Source of the DNA: Endocalyx cinctus
Lineage: Eukaryota; Ascomycota; Sordariomycetes; Amphisphaeriales; Apiosporaceae
Reading direction: 5' to 3'
NCBI GenBank assembly: GCA_001600455.1
Contig: BCKC01000003.1
Span: forward strand, 3,758,315-3,822,314
DNA length: 64,000 nucleotides
Shown: positions 31,466-42,017 of the stretch, one piece after another
How the letters are laid out: every line of letters starts with the position of its first letter
Numbering within the stretch: the first letter of the stretch is position 1
The notes under the pieces: model-generated
What the model was told of the DNA's origin: nothing
What the model saw: the letters and a program-made list of their open reading frames with translations, nothing else
Databases searched by the model: none
Translations under genes and position numbers: made by a program

Positions 31466-33670
31466 TTATATTAGTCTGAAGTTTTGCAAATCCTTATCAG
31501 CCCAAAACTCCTCGTCGTCAAACATATCCAACTCCGACTGTCCATCTCTGATGCGACAGTTGCTCAGGAAGAGAAATTTATTATTTTCAATATTGTCATG
31601 TTCTTCATGCTCATTCCCGTCAATATCATTCTCGTTAACATTATCATTGATTTTTTCATCATCGTCCTCGTTATCATCGTTAACATATGGTCTGATCAAA
31701 CTCGGTTGCGAGGCCCCCTGAAAGACGCAGACCAAATCTCCAGGCCGGATCTCGACGTCGGTGCGTACGACGCTAAGGATTGTACCATCGGCCAGCAATA
31801 TAGTAGGGTGGCTAAACTCCTCGACCATGACGATCTCCCTAGCATAATCTTCCATCGTAGTCGCCCTTCCCTCGGTCGACGACCTCGGCCCCGCCACGAG
31901 GGCGCTGACGCCCCTGAACGTCCTCGCGCACGAGTCGAACCCGCCGCCAAGGGCCCGGTCGTGATCCCGCATCCAGTCGAACACGACCGTTTCCGGATCG
32001 CGACCCCGGAGGATCGAAGCCGGGTTCACGATCTTCTCCTCGATCTCCCGCACCCGGGAACGCAGGCGTTCGGGGACGCCGGACCGATCCGGTTCGATCT
32101 CGGCGAACGCGCAGCCCTGGACGAAGCGCGACTCGTCCGCGACCGCCTCCAGCCGCGCGCCCCGAACCGTCAGCTCGCGCGCGTCGGCGGATAGGGAGAC
32201 GCGCGCGCGGACCCGGTCGGCGGGCGCGGGCCGGCTCCGGAGGTGCCGAAAATCCGGCGTCCACGACGGCACGCGGGCGTCCGGCCCAAAGTCCCGCCGC
32301 GCGAAGTTGAGCAGCTGGAGCCGGGACGCGTGCTCGATCGCGAAGGCGCCGTACCGCCAGTATACCTCCTCGTACGGTAATCGGTAGTCGGGGACCAGAT
32401 CCGGGGGCAGGACCGTGACGTCGCCGTCCTCGTCCCCGTCGCCGCTCGTCAGCAGCGCCTGGACGATCCCGAGTAGGCCGTATACCCGGTCGCTCGGGTT
32501 CGTGGAATGCTTCTCGAGCGCCATGTTTATCACCCTCAGGAGACACTCGGCCGCCTTTTGAGACGTGTTTTCTGATGGTGGTGGTGTCGTAGTAGAAGAC
32601 ACCGTGGTACCGGTAGTAGTTGAAGAAGAAGAAGAAGAGTCGGGGCAGTAGCCATATCTCTTGAGCCTTACTTCTTCCCGAATCCGCCAAAGACCGACGA
32701 CCATGGGAAACCCATAAGTCAGGGCCAGGTAGCGGCGTCCCGGAACGTAAGCCCTCAGGAACTCGAACAGGTCTTGGAACCCGACCGAGTGGCGGCCGGC
32801 GTGGAAGACCGGAGCGATGGTGCCCAAGCACGCCTCTTGCAGTGTCCAAGTCCTCGTGAACCACTCCCTCGCCATCACGTCGAGCACGCCCTTCTCCACG
32901 AGGTCCCAAGACCGGCCGACGGCCCGCTCGAGGACGACCTCGCGATCCTCGTCCGAGCACGCCCATTTCTCCCAGAACCCGTCCGCCTTCCGAAACAGCA
33001 TCCCGACAGCGGCGTCCCGCGACGGCGCCTGCCATCGCCGCCCCGACCGAGCGGCGACGCTTCGAAGGAAGCGGTTCACCGAGGCGTCCGAGGACCACGT
33101 CGCCTCGACGGCCTTCCGAAGCAGCCTGTGGCGCAGCGCGCCGTCGGGTCGCGGGCCGTTCCGCCCCAGCCAGACGACGACCTTCAGGCTCTCGGTGTAG
33201 ATCTCGCACAGGCGCGGGACCTGGCGGGACTTCTCGTCGACGTCCTCCTGGTTGATGCACACGGCGTCGACCCAGAAGTACGTGTCCAGGTAGCCGAGGT
33301 TCTCGTCGCATTCCCTGAGCTGGTGCAGGGCCGCGTACAGGTTCAGTGTGACGTCGAAATCGTGCCCGTCGAGGGAGATGGGCAGCGTCTTGGACGCGTC
33401 CCCCCATACGTAGGATAGCGCGTAGTAGATGGGCTCGGACTCGAGCGGGATCTGGACTAATTCGCACTCGATCTGGTCGTAGTAATCTCCGGGGAGGATT
33501 TTTAAAAGCCGGATTTCCGTCCCCACGAGCTCCCGATAGGGGTACGCGGCATCGTGGTGGGGAGGGGTCGTTACGGACTCGTCCGCTTCGGACCCCGGTT
33601 TGTTTTGAGTTTTCTTAGACGTTAACGACCATTTGGATTGAATTGACTGGATTAGAGACCCCAGAATCAT
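31466..33670 (-). CDS. HET-domain (heterokaryon incompatibility) protein
   Basis: HET-domain proteins act in fungal non-self recognition and can trigger cell death after fusion of unlike hyphae. The first ATG is at 33670 (734 residues); a longer frame to 33739 would need a GTG start. The three HET blocks are present: YYALSYVWGDASKTLPI near residue 83, FWVDAVCINQEDVDEKSRQV followed by WLG, and WFTRTWTLQEACL near 275. The block around NPSDRVYGLLGI, common after the HET domain, follows near 390. A Ser/Thr/Pro-rich insert (about 340-365) is encoded by a TTC-type microsatellite. Near the C-terminus (about 665-700) the frame has an Asp/Glu/Asn-rich insert whose DNA is far poorer in GC than the rest. 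No partner gene such as a NACHT or patatin protein is adjacent. Confidence 0.9.
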   Translation of the reverse strand: MILGSLIQSIQSKWSLTSKKTQNKPGSEADESVTTPPHHDAAYPYRELVGTEIRLLKILPGDYYDQIECELVQIPLESEPIYYALSYVWGDASKTLPISLDGHDFDVTLNLYAALHQLRECDENLGYLDTYFWVDAVCINQEDVDEKSRQVPRLCEIYTESLKVVVWLGRNGPRPDGALRHRLLRKAVEATWSSDASVNRFLRSVAARSGRRWQAPSRDAAVGMLFRKADGFWEKWACSDEDREVVLERAVGRSWDLVEKGVLDVMAREWFTRTWTLQEACLGTIAPVFHAGRHSVGFQDLFEFLRAYVPGRRYLALTYGFPMVVGLWRIREEVRLKRYGYCPDSSSSSSTTTGTTVSSTTTPPPSENTSQKAAECLLRVINMALEKHSTNPSDRVYGLLGIVQALLTSGDGDEDGDVTVLPPDLVPDYRLPYEEVYWRYGAFAIEHASRLQLLNFARRDFGPDARVPSWTPDFRHLRSRPAPADRVRARVSLSADARELTVRGARLEAVADESRFVQGCAFAEIEPDRSGVPERLRSRVREIEEKIVNPASILRGRDPETVVFDWMRDHDRALGGGFDSCARTFRGVSALVAGPRSSTEGRATTMEDYAREIVMVEEFSHPTILLADGTILSVVRTDVEIRPGDLVCVFQGASQPSLIRPYVNDDNEDDDEKINDNVNENDIDGNEHEEHDNIENNKFLFLSNCRIRDGQSELDMFDDEEFWADKDLQNFRLI

Positions 33671-34507
33671 ATTTATTGAAAATAGATATTGAAAAATGCT
33701 GACATGATTATATTTGAAAAACTCTACGCCCGCATACACGGACTTTGATCTTGATATTCATAGCAATAAACAACAATGAAAAAATCGTAGAAAAGAAGCG
33801 TATGCCGCCTGGCCGCATAGCGGCGGTGTAGAGTGCTGGATACTGGCCAGGGTTGCCGTCATAATAGCGAATAGGCTCCTCTACAGCGTATCCACAGGTA
33901 TAATAGGATTCGCTGCTGATGAAGTGCAGAGTAACAAGTGAGCCCTAATACTTTCCCATCCTATGATACACTGTTAACATTATGTTATATGTATGATTTG
34001 AACTCTTGCAGCTTGGACTTACACCTAACCTAGTACATCACGGCTAGGATATATGAGCAAGAAGCGTGATAGGCCGTTGATAGACCTATGGCATACTTAC
34101 CTGACTACATATATGTAGTTACCGCACTGGGCTGCATGAAAGCCCTTAAAGGCTCCACAACTTCTACCATACCGTAACTGTCTAATTCAGATCTAATTAT
34201 GAACCTGATAGGCTTGGAATTCGGTGTAAGCTCCATAAACTCCACCTGCAAGAAAGTTGGTGGCGTAATAAGATTCAAAGAGTACCTAATTTATAAACCG
34301 ACTACCCCGCCAAACAAGGTTGTCATCGTCTGTCAAGTTAAGAATTTACCCAACCCTTTTTTCTTTTTGGACTTGGTTTATATTAGGCACATAGAAATAA
34401 CTCGTCTTGGGGTTGACAAGTGATCCAATATCAGTTTTTAATTATCTCGTATACATTTTTTTTGACCATTTCTAGGAAGGACAAGACGCAAACAAGTTGA
34501 TCAAACC
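33671..34507. other. Divergent spacer, no gene recognised
   Basis: Holds the HET promoter (left) and the CCDC124-like promoter (right). A 74-codon frame at 34199-34423 lacks any family feature. Confidence 0.4.
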
Positions 34508-35298
34508 ATGGCGGGGAAGAAAGCAAGCGATAACAGTAAAAAGGCCGCTGGCCAGGCCCGTAAGGCCGACGCCGCAGCGAAGAAGTCTGCCGCCGAAGAT
34601 GCAAAAAAGTCCGCGGCAGAAGACGTAGAGTGGCAGAAAGGAGCAAAGAATAACTCTAAGAAGTATGTCGGTTTCTCGTCTTTCGTCTTATCCGATCCCA
34701 AAAGAGTTTGCGATACTTCATTTGTTGGGATGAAAACTATTTCATCAGACGAAAGGTTTAGCTAACACATCGCAGAGAAGCAGAAGCCGCTAAGAAAGCC
34801 GAGCAAGCGCGAAAGAAAGCCGAAAAGGATGCGTTGATGGCGGAAGAAGAGAAGAGCTTACCGAGTCGAGCGGCCCCGAAGAACAGCAAGACGGCAGTGA
34901 AGAAAACCAACCGCGGCCTCGACAACGCCCTGGGCCAACTCGGGTTGGACAGCGGCAGCAAGCTCAAAGAAGGTTCGGCGTCCAACATCGACGACGCTTT
35001 GGAGCTGCTCGGCCTCGACGTGCCCGCGGACGTGAAGATCGACAAACACGCGGAGAAGAGGGTGAAGGCCGCCTACGCCGCCTTCGAGGAGCGACGGCTC
35101 TTCGAGATGCACTCGGACGGCAGCGCAAAGGGCCTGCGGTTGAGTCAGAAGCAAGAGCAGATTAGGAAGGAGTTCAAGAGGAGCGCCGAAAACCCGTTCA
35201 ATCAGCTCCACGTCAAGGCCAACGCTTCGAAGGACGAGATCAGAGAAATCAAAGAACAATCGAAGAAGATGACCGAGGACAGGCTCACGTCTCGGTAA
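34508..35298 (+). CDS. CCDC124/Lso2-like ribosome-associated coiled-coil protein, two exons
   Basis: Proteins of this family bind idle 80S ribosomes and help restart translation after starvation. The model is join(34508..34662, 34776..35298), 225 residues. The N-terminal half is a continuous charged helix (MAGKKASDNSKKAAGQARKA, DVEWQKGAK, EAEAAKKAEQARKKAEKDAL), then EEEKSLPSR, a variable Leu-rich linker, and the C-terminal block KAAYAAFEERRL, LRLSQKQEQIRKEFKRSAENPFNQ. These are the standard family signatures and the length fits. The intron joint gives NNSKKEAEAAKK with unbroken helical pattern. The ribosome role is taken from human CCDC124 and yeast Lso2. Confidence 0.88.
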
Positions 35299-36303
35299 GA
35301 GATCTTGTTCTACAAACTTATATGATCTGGAGAAACAAATAAGAAAAAAAAAAGCAAAGACTCCAAATAAGAGTTGGAGAATGGCCGACATACTCAGAGA
35401 GATATCGGTAACGTCTTTGTATAAACCACTATGGTATATAAAGAGCATAGAATGGCCGTAAAAGACCGTCTAAGGTCAGTTCATGATAGACATGAATGTG
35501 AGTTTGGGCGGTTTTTCTTTCCGCCAAATGGTAATGACTGGATGGACAACGGGAGGGTGATCCCTGGAAATAGAAAGGATGCATAAATTATAGCAACCAT
35601 TTTTTATGTACGTTTCTCATGATATGCCGTATAGAAAATCTATACCCTTATTTGTATAAAATGAGTAGCACATTCTGATTTCTTAAGTGCCTAACTCATG
35701 TTTTATACCAACCCTTCTAAAGTTGAGAAGTATTCAAGTTTAGCCATGCATGAGTGACGTTGATTTTGAGTATTTATTCTAGGTTAGAAATTGAGCTCAT
35801 TGGTTATTTATGTATGTTTTGTGTTTGTTTTGTTATTTTAAGGGATGAAGAGTCTTTGGGTGGTTGCTGTACTATGTACCATATACTATGATTCATTGGT
35901 AAATTGTAGCGGTAACGATACCCGGTAACGATACCGTGGGTTTGGTTTCTGGGTTTTTGTTTCTAGGTTCTGAGTTCTGGGACTGGTTGGCGTAAGGGCG
36001 GTATAACGGATTCGGTAATCCTCGGCTTCAGGTTGGCGGATTTTGGGGCATTTCCCCAGGGGGTATTTTGGCGCATGACGTTCGCAGCTTTTTAAATCGC
36101 CTTTCTTCCTCTTTTTCTTTACCAGATTATTAACCGACCCTTCCTACTACCGAACATAAACAGAAAAAAGTATCATGGAAATGAGAAAATATATTTAATT
36201 ACATTCATTTAGAATTCGAATTCGTGATAATTACTATTACATTTATACATATATATATTTACGATTTGAAAGCCAAGCCCAGAATCGGTGGCGGTCTAGG
36301 GAC
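35299..36303. other. 1 kb spacer between plus-strand genes
   Basis: No gene is seen. A 15-base direct repeat pair built on GGTAACGATACC lies at about 35911-35936, and CT-rich stretches occur at 36100-36120 on the promoter side of the carrier gene. Confidence 0.4.
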
Positions 36304-37652
36304 ATGCCATCGGCCCTCGCAAATCATGTGTCGATCTCCGAGATCCCCCCAAGCCCTGCAAGCAGTAGTGAAGGAATCGCGAATACGACAAAAATCGTCG
36401 ATAAGATGGACGGCGTCGTTAGGAAAGCCAGCAATGTCGTCGGTGTCGGCACCAATAAGAATCAATCCTCCGTTACAGAGAATACCCGGTCGGTAACCAC
36501 AATACCGGAAGGAAAAGAAAAGAAAAAACGACACGATAAGCATAGTCTAGAATATATTCTTCGCTCGCAGCTTGCCGGTGGTCTGGCTGGTTGTGCCGTA
36601 TGTTTTTCCTCCGTTATGACCCATTGTGATAGGATAATTGCGTTACCGTTGAATTATAGTACTAACTAGAGTATTTTGCTTGTACTTAGGCCAAGACCAC
36701 CGTCGCTCCGCTCGACCGCGTAAAGATTCTTTTTCAAACGAGTAACCCGCAATTCGCGAAATACCAAGGTTCATGGACCGGCATGGGAAGGGCGATCAAA
36801 GACATATATGCCGAGAATGGTGTGGTGGGCTTATTCCGAGGGCACTCGGCTACGCTCATCAAAATCTACCCATACGCTGCCATCAAATTCGTTGCTTACG
36901 AGCAGTACCGCGCCTTCCTAATCCCGACAAGAAACCACGAGACTTGGATAAGGCGGTTCTTCGCTGGCGCTTTCGCCGGAGTTTCCTCCGTCTTCATGAC
37001 CTACCCGCTCGAGGTCATCCGCGTCCGATTGGCGTTCGAGACGAAGCATACGAGCACCTCGCTCGCCGAGATCTGCAAGAAGATCTACCACGAGCACCCT
37101 TTACCCGTGACGAATAACGCGAAGACGGGAGGCCAAGTACCCCCCGCCGTCGCCGCCGCAACCGCCGCCTCTTCCGCTTCCTCGATAACCCCTCGCTCGG
37201 GCCTGGTGAACTTCTATCGCGGCTTCTCCACCACCCTCCTCGGCATGGTCCCTTACGCCGGCGTGTCCTTCCTCACGCACGACACGGCCGGCGATTTCCT
37301 ACGGCAGACGTCCCTCCGGAAATACACGACGCTGGCGCAGCCCGAGGGCGCCCCGGCGCACAAGCCGCCTCCCCTGCGCGCCTGGGCCGAGCTTCTCGCC
37401 GGCGGCATCGCCGGCGCCGTCTCGCAAACGGTCTCGTACCCGCTCGAGGTCATCCGTCGACGAATGCAGGTCGCCGGCGCCGTCGGGGACGGGCACCGTC
37501 TGCGTATCGCCGAGACCGCCGGCATGATCTACCGCCAGCGCGGCCTCCCGGGCTTCTTCGTCGGCCTCACCATCGGCTACGTCAAGATCTTGCCCATGTC
37601 CGCCGTGAGCTTCTATACGTACGAACGGATAAAGACTTTACTATCTATATGA
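36304..37652 (+). CDS. LEU5: Mitochondrial carrier, LEU5/CoA-transporter type, two exons
   Basis: A member of the SLC25 family. LEU5 and SLC25A42/A16 relatives are tied to coenzyme A accumulation in the mitochondrial matrix. The model is join(36304..36597, 36690..37652), 418 residues. About 80 variable, charged residues precede the first repeat. Three carrier repeats follow, with signatures APLDRVKILFQ (near 104), YPLEVIRVRL (near 214) and YPLEVIRRRMQ (near 347), each followed by the usual G..GL(F/Y)RG or GLPGFF segment. The intron falls exactly within the first signature (GCA/AKTTVAPLD). An Ala/Ser-rich insert (about 250-270) lies in the second repeat loop. Substrate assignment to CoA is by overall resemblance only. 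Confidence 0.83.
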
Positions 37653-38604
37653 TGAGAAACGAGGAGGCTAGAAAAATTCACGTCACTATACGCGAAAAAA
37701 AGGAACCTCGAGGCGAAATTTTTTCCACAAGCATTGAATTAGAGAAATCCCTATTGGGAGATGCCCTCGCAGGCCCTTCAAAACTCTTGAATACTCGCTT
37801 TTAGGTATATTATGGATAGAAGGGCTTAAACACTTTTTCTTTTTTTCTTTAAACAAATCAAGTATCACATTAGACGGGACCACAGACTATCAATTGTTGG
37901 AGTCGACGGCGTTTTTTTTTTTTTTTGTCATATTGCAATTGCACTATTTTTCACGTGCATGAAGCCGGGGGAGGGTTATAGATGTTTTTCTCTATTGCGT
38001 ATAGAAGAATCGACGGTGGTTTAACAGCAGAGGGGGAAATGGATATTGGAAACCTCGACATTATCAAAGAAGTTTTTACATAACATTTTATACATATATC
38101 TGTACGAGCAGATGATAGATACATAACTAAATACTCATAAACCCCGATATACGGTATTTGAGTAAATAAAAAATGACGTTAAAAAATAAGTAAATAGATT
38201 CATTTTTCTCTTGTATGTTCGTGCGACTGTAAGATATACTCGTATGTAAATGTATAGATTCCGAGCTTGTTATTACCCTTCAGCTCTACACACACGCCAC
38301 GAATCACCGTCTCTTCCCACACTAGTGATGGAGATGTCCGTGTGTAACTCTAGTCAATTGTAGAGGATCCTCACCCGGATTAGGAGTATGCGCCTTGATG
38401 TGACGCCATGGACCAACATGTAACCAGGAAAATAGAAGGGAGAATTAAACTTTTAAGAACTGAATATTATATATATATATAGTAAATATGCGTTACACAT
38501 CATAGTATTATTACCTAGTCATCACTTGAAAAAAAGCCATCCGATTCGCCTCCCTAAATATATACACACATAACTACAGGGACAGTAAACGAACGTCTTA
38601 ACTT
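37653..38604. other. Convergent 3' spacer
   Basis: AT-rich with a T14 run at 37913-37926 and an (AT)n patch at 38468-38482. No gene recognised. Confidence 0.45.
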
Positions 38605-40928
38605 CTAATCTACCTTCACCGCACTAAAGATTTCAAAAACGCATAGTTAGCACTTGATTAATCAATAGTTCAAGAAGAAATTCGACGGGAACACAAGAAA
38701 GAAAACTCACCCATACAGCTTCCGCACAAAAAGATACGCAGCCAAGAAGCCCACGGTCCCGGTCAGCAAGCCGTAAACGCAGCAAGCGATGAAGCTGTAC
38801 GTAAAGAACAGCAGGGAGCTAACGAAGCCGGAAACGTGGAGCTTGAAGAAGTAGTAAACCACGCTGTAGACGAAAACCCACAAGGAGCTGGAACCGCCGA
38901 CGAAGAAGGAGCGCCACCACCAGCGGTGGTCCTCCGCGCACAGCTGCACGTACACGGCCACGACCGTCACCTCGGCTACGGTGGCGACGAGGATCAGCGA
39001 GACGACCGAGAGGAAGCCGAACACGTAGTAGTACCCGCTCTTGTCCTGCCAGGTCGACCGGAAGACGAAGAGCAGCTCGACGAAGATGACGGCGAACGGG
39101 ATCAGGCCCGACAGCAGGATCGAGCGCAGACCGCTGCGCGCGTACCAGGCCTGGCCGTGAGGCACCTGACGGCCCACGCTCGACGTCTTGGTCGGGTGCT
39201 TCCAGGCGCCCGCCCGGACGAAGCCGTACCAAGACCCGGCGTAGACGAGAGGCACCTGGACGCCGAGCCAGAGCAGGACGATGGCGATGAGGGTGCCGAA
39301 GGGGATGGCGGTGCTCGAGGCCTGGGCCCAGACGAACAGGTTTAGGATGAAAACGAAACCGAAGAGGAGTCCCGGGAACAGGACCGCTGTCACGAGCGCG
39401 TTTTTCACGAAAACCTGCCCGTCAAACGTCTTGTAGATTCGCGCCGAGAAGTAACCCGAAAACAAGCCGGCAAAGATGAAAAGCCCGACCCCGGCGCTGA
39501 TAAAACCACCCCTGAAACTGGGATTCAGGATCCCGACGGCGCTGAGGAATACGAGACCTAGAGCCATGAAAAGGAGTTGCATGCCGGATCCGACAAGCGG
39601 CGCGAGCAGGTACCCGAAACTGGGCGTTCGGAAGACGTCCGCATGCAGCAACTTCCATCCCGTAACATCCTCTAAACCCTCATCACCGGAATCGATATCC
39701 ACATCGTCGTCGTTATCAGCTTCCTTCTGCGGTCCTAACAAACCAAGGCCAGTCCCAGCTTGATTATTTGACTTCGCCTTGTGGGAAGCTCGTAGTTTCC
39801 CCGATTCAGCCATCGCGTCCCGGTAGCTTTGGATATCCGTCATGACGGTTTTAGACAGGATCAGGGCCACAATACCAGTTAACAACCCGCAGATAACCAG
39901 CGAGTTGATGATAGCCAGCCAATGGATCTTGGAACCCTCCTCTTGGTTTACGAAGTAAAGGTCCCACCGACGGTTCCACTCAACGGAAGTTTCCTCCCTG
40001 AAATAGACCGAGTACGAGTAAGGGATAGAGATCGTTTCGTCATCATCGCCGTCCGCTTCCTCAAGGCCATCTAGGGAATTTAGTATATGCGCCTGCTGAG
40101 TCGATGAAGTCAAGCTACTCGTCTTGTTCATGCGAAGTTCGAATTTCTCCTGAATGTTCTGCATGTCTGCCGGGCAGCCGGCTTCTCCTCGTTCGACGTT
40201 CGGGCCGATGCTTTTAGTATAGACCTCGAACCCCACGACGACCTTCCCGCCCCTCTCGCCCGCGTGACCCGGTGCGGACCGGTAGCGTATGACTATGGTA
40301 TGATGGTTGTTCAAGTAATACTGCGGCTTCCCGGTAGCAGAGGAGTAATCGGCGAAGCCAAGCTTGAAACCGGCCGCATAATATTTCCGAGACTTGTCTA
40401 CGGTCACGAAACTCGTGGCCCCCGGTAAGTTATCGACAATCCATTCAACGACGTAGCCCTCTTTGACCAACTCCCTCGCTCTTCTCAAATCCTTCCTCGA
40501 CACTTCGCGCGTACACAGAGAGGTACACTCATTATCACGGCCCACGGTCAGATCGATGTCGGAGGTTATAATGCGGTCGCCGCGGAGGATCTCGCCGAGG
40601 TTGAGCGGTATGCTTTGCCCGCTCAACAATCCCTCGCCATGAGTCTGTCCTGTGGGAGGGCAGACGAAGGGAAGGTCGTAATAGGCGTATTGTAGTTGTG
40701 TGTTGTCCGAGTAAACTTTGTTGACGAGCAGAGGGATATGTTCCCCTTCGTTATAGCTTTTTATCGACCAACCTATTACAGGAAGCGAGGGTCGATCATC
40801 AGTAAGTGATTACGAGGATAATCGCCATTTTAAAATGCCTGCTTACCGGGAATGTAGAAGGCTTGGGCCTGTGACAAAGCCAAAGAAGCCAACAGCCATT
40901 TCCGGCCGATTCCTAGGGATATACCCAT
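38605..40928 (-). CDS. EMP70: TM9-family nonaspanin (EMP70-like), three exons
   Basis: Multispanning Golgi/endosomal protein of the transmembrane-9 superfamily. The model is complement(join(38605..38623, 38711..40772, 40847..40928)), 720 residues. Exon 1 encodes a signal peptide ending AQAFYIPG. The lumenal domain has the family opening Y.EGEHIPLLVNKVYSDNTQLQYAYYDLPFVCPP, then LNLGEILRGDRI and a HHTIVIRY segment. From about residue 290 come nine membrane segments, including GWKLLHADVFRTP before the second. The last exon is only 19 nt and supplies GAVKVD, so the protein ends in the K-x-D type tail known as a Golgi retention signal of TM9 proteins. Without that splice the frame would stop at LYG and lose the signal. 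Confidence 0.9.
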
Positions 40929-42017
40929 TTTTGTATTAAATATATGTCACGATCGATTACTTTCTCCCCCTCTACATCAAAGAAAAGAGGAATCCACACC
41001 CTCAGCTACAGTCCCAAACTCTCGATTACCTATGCCGACCGTTCGATGCGATGGCCCCGCGGACCACACTCCCTTGTACGTATCGCACGATTCGTTGGCT
41101 TGGCTTTCGAGCTATCTGGAAAGACGAGGAGTTTCGAACTTTGGGTTTATTTATTTTTACACGGTTTTCAATCTTGTCTCTTCGGTCATCAAACTCTACG
41201 AATTGGTTCCCTTTGATACCCTAAATGAATGTAATCGGCACTAAGTACCCGGGAACAGTTACGGTTACGGAAGGATAGGTCGTGTTTTCGAGACTTGTAA
41301 AATCGTTATCAGCGTGGTTTAATGCGATCAAGTTGCTCTATGTTATCGAAATGAGCGGGCTCTATGCGATGAATTAATAATAGAGATAGAAATGAAGTTT
41401 GATCTTGTTTTCTCTTTGTATAGAATGAACACCTAGACAGCTAGATTGCTCAGTTTAAGAAGTCGAGATAATACGAAGCATATCGATAAGATGAAAGTGG
41501 TCGGGACTATTTTTTTATAACGTAAAGAGTGCACTGGCGCTGGCTGACGGGAGATCCCCTCCAGGGTATAATATGCCACTTTTAGCCTATAAATTAGGCC
41601 TTGACATACCTAATCTAGTGTACATGCTACGCTTACTATTGTACGTACTTGTACTGTAAGCAGTCTCAGTCTGGAAGTACATAGAGTTATACAAGCTTTC
41701 TGACAATGCTTAATTGCTGTTACATGATACTATTATGACTCACGATACGAAGACATGAACAGTCACATTAATAGGTACATATAATCATAGCAGACTGGAA
41801 ATTTTAAATATCAAAAATGCATTCTCAAATATATTCTACAACTTGAATGAACTATACGAGTCTTCCATTTAATGCAAATCAGGGTATATGCTGTTTCTAT
41901 GCTCTCTCTCCCTCTTGTTGCCTCGGTATCGTGATATCATATCTTCATCTTTGCTCTATGCTGGTATACATGTACATTCTAATCTTTTTGAAATAATAAA
42001 AACCTAAGCGCTACTTC
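40929..42017. other. 1.1 kb spacer, no gene recognised
   Basis: Promoter side of the TM9 gene and downstream region of the channel gene. A CTAGTGTACA string at 41615-41624 resembles the end of the repeat at 28665-28782. GTAC-rich sequence surrounds 41625-41660. Confidence 0.4.

Noticed and set aside
31839..33467. 542-codon minus-strand open frame
   Set aside because: It is an alternative phase of the GC-rich HET gene. It is Arg/Pro/Gly-rich and has no family motifs, while the overlapping frame carries all HET blocks.
33671..33739. N-terminal extension of the HET protein
   Set aside because: It would start at GTG. The first ATG in frame is 33670.
36773..37525. Open frames overlapping the mitochondrial carrier in other phases
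   Set aside because: Shadows of a GC-rich exon with three clear carrier signatures in the true frame.
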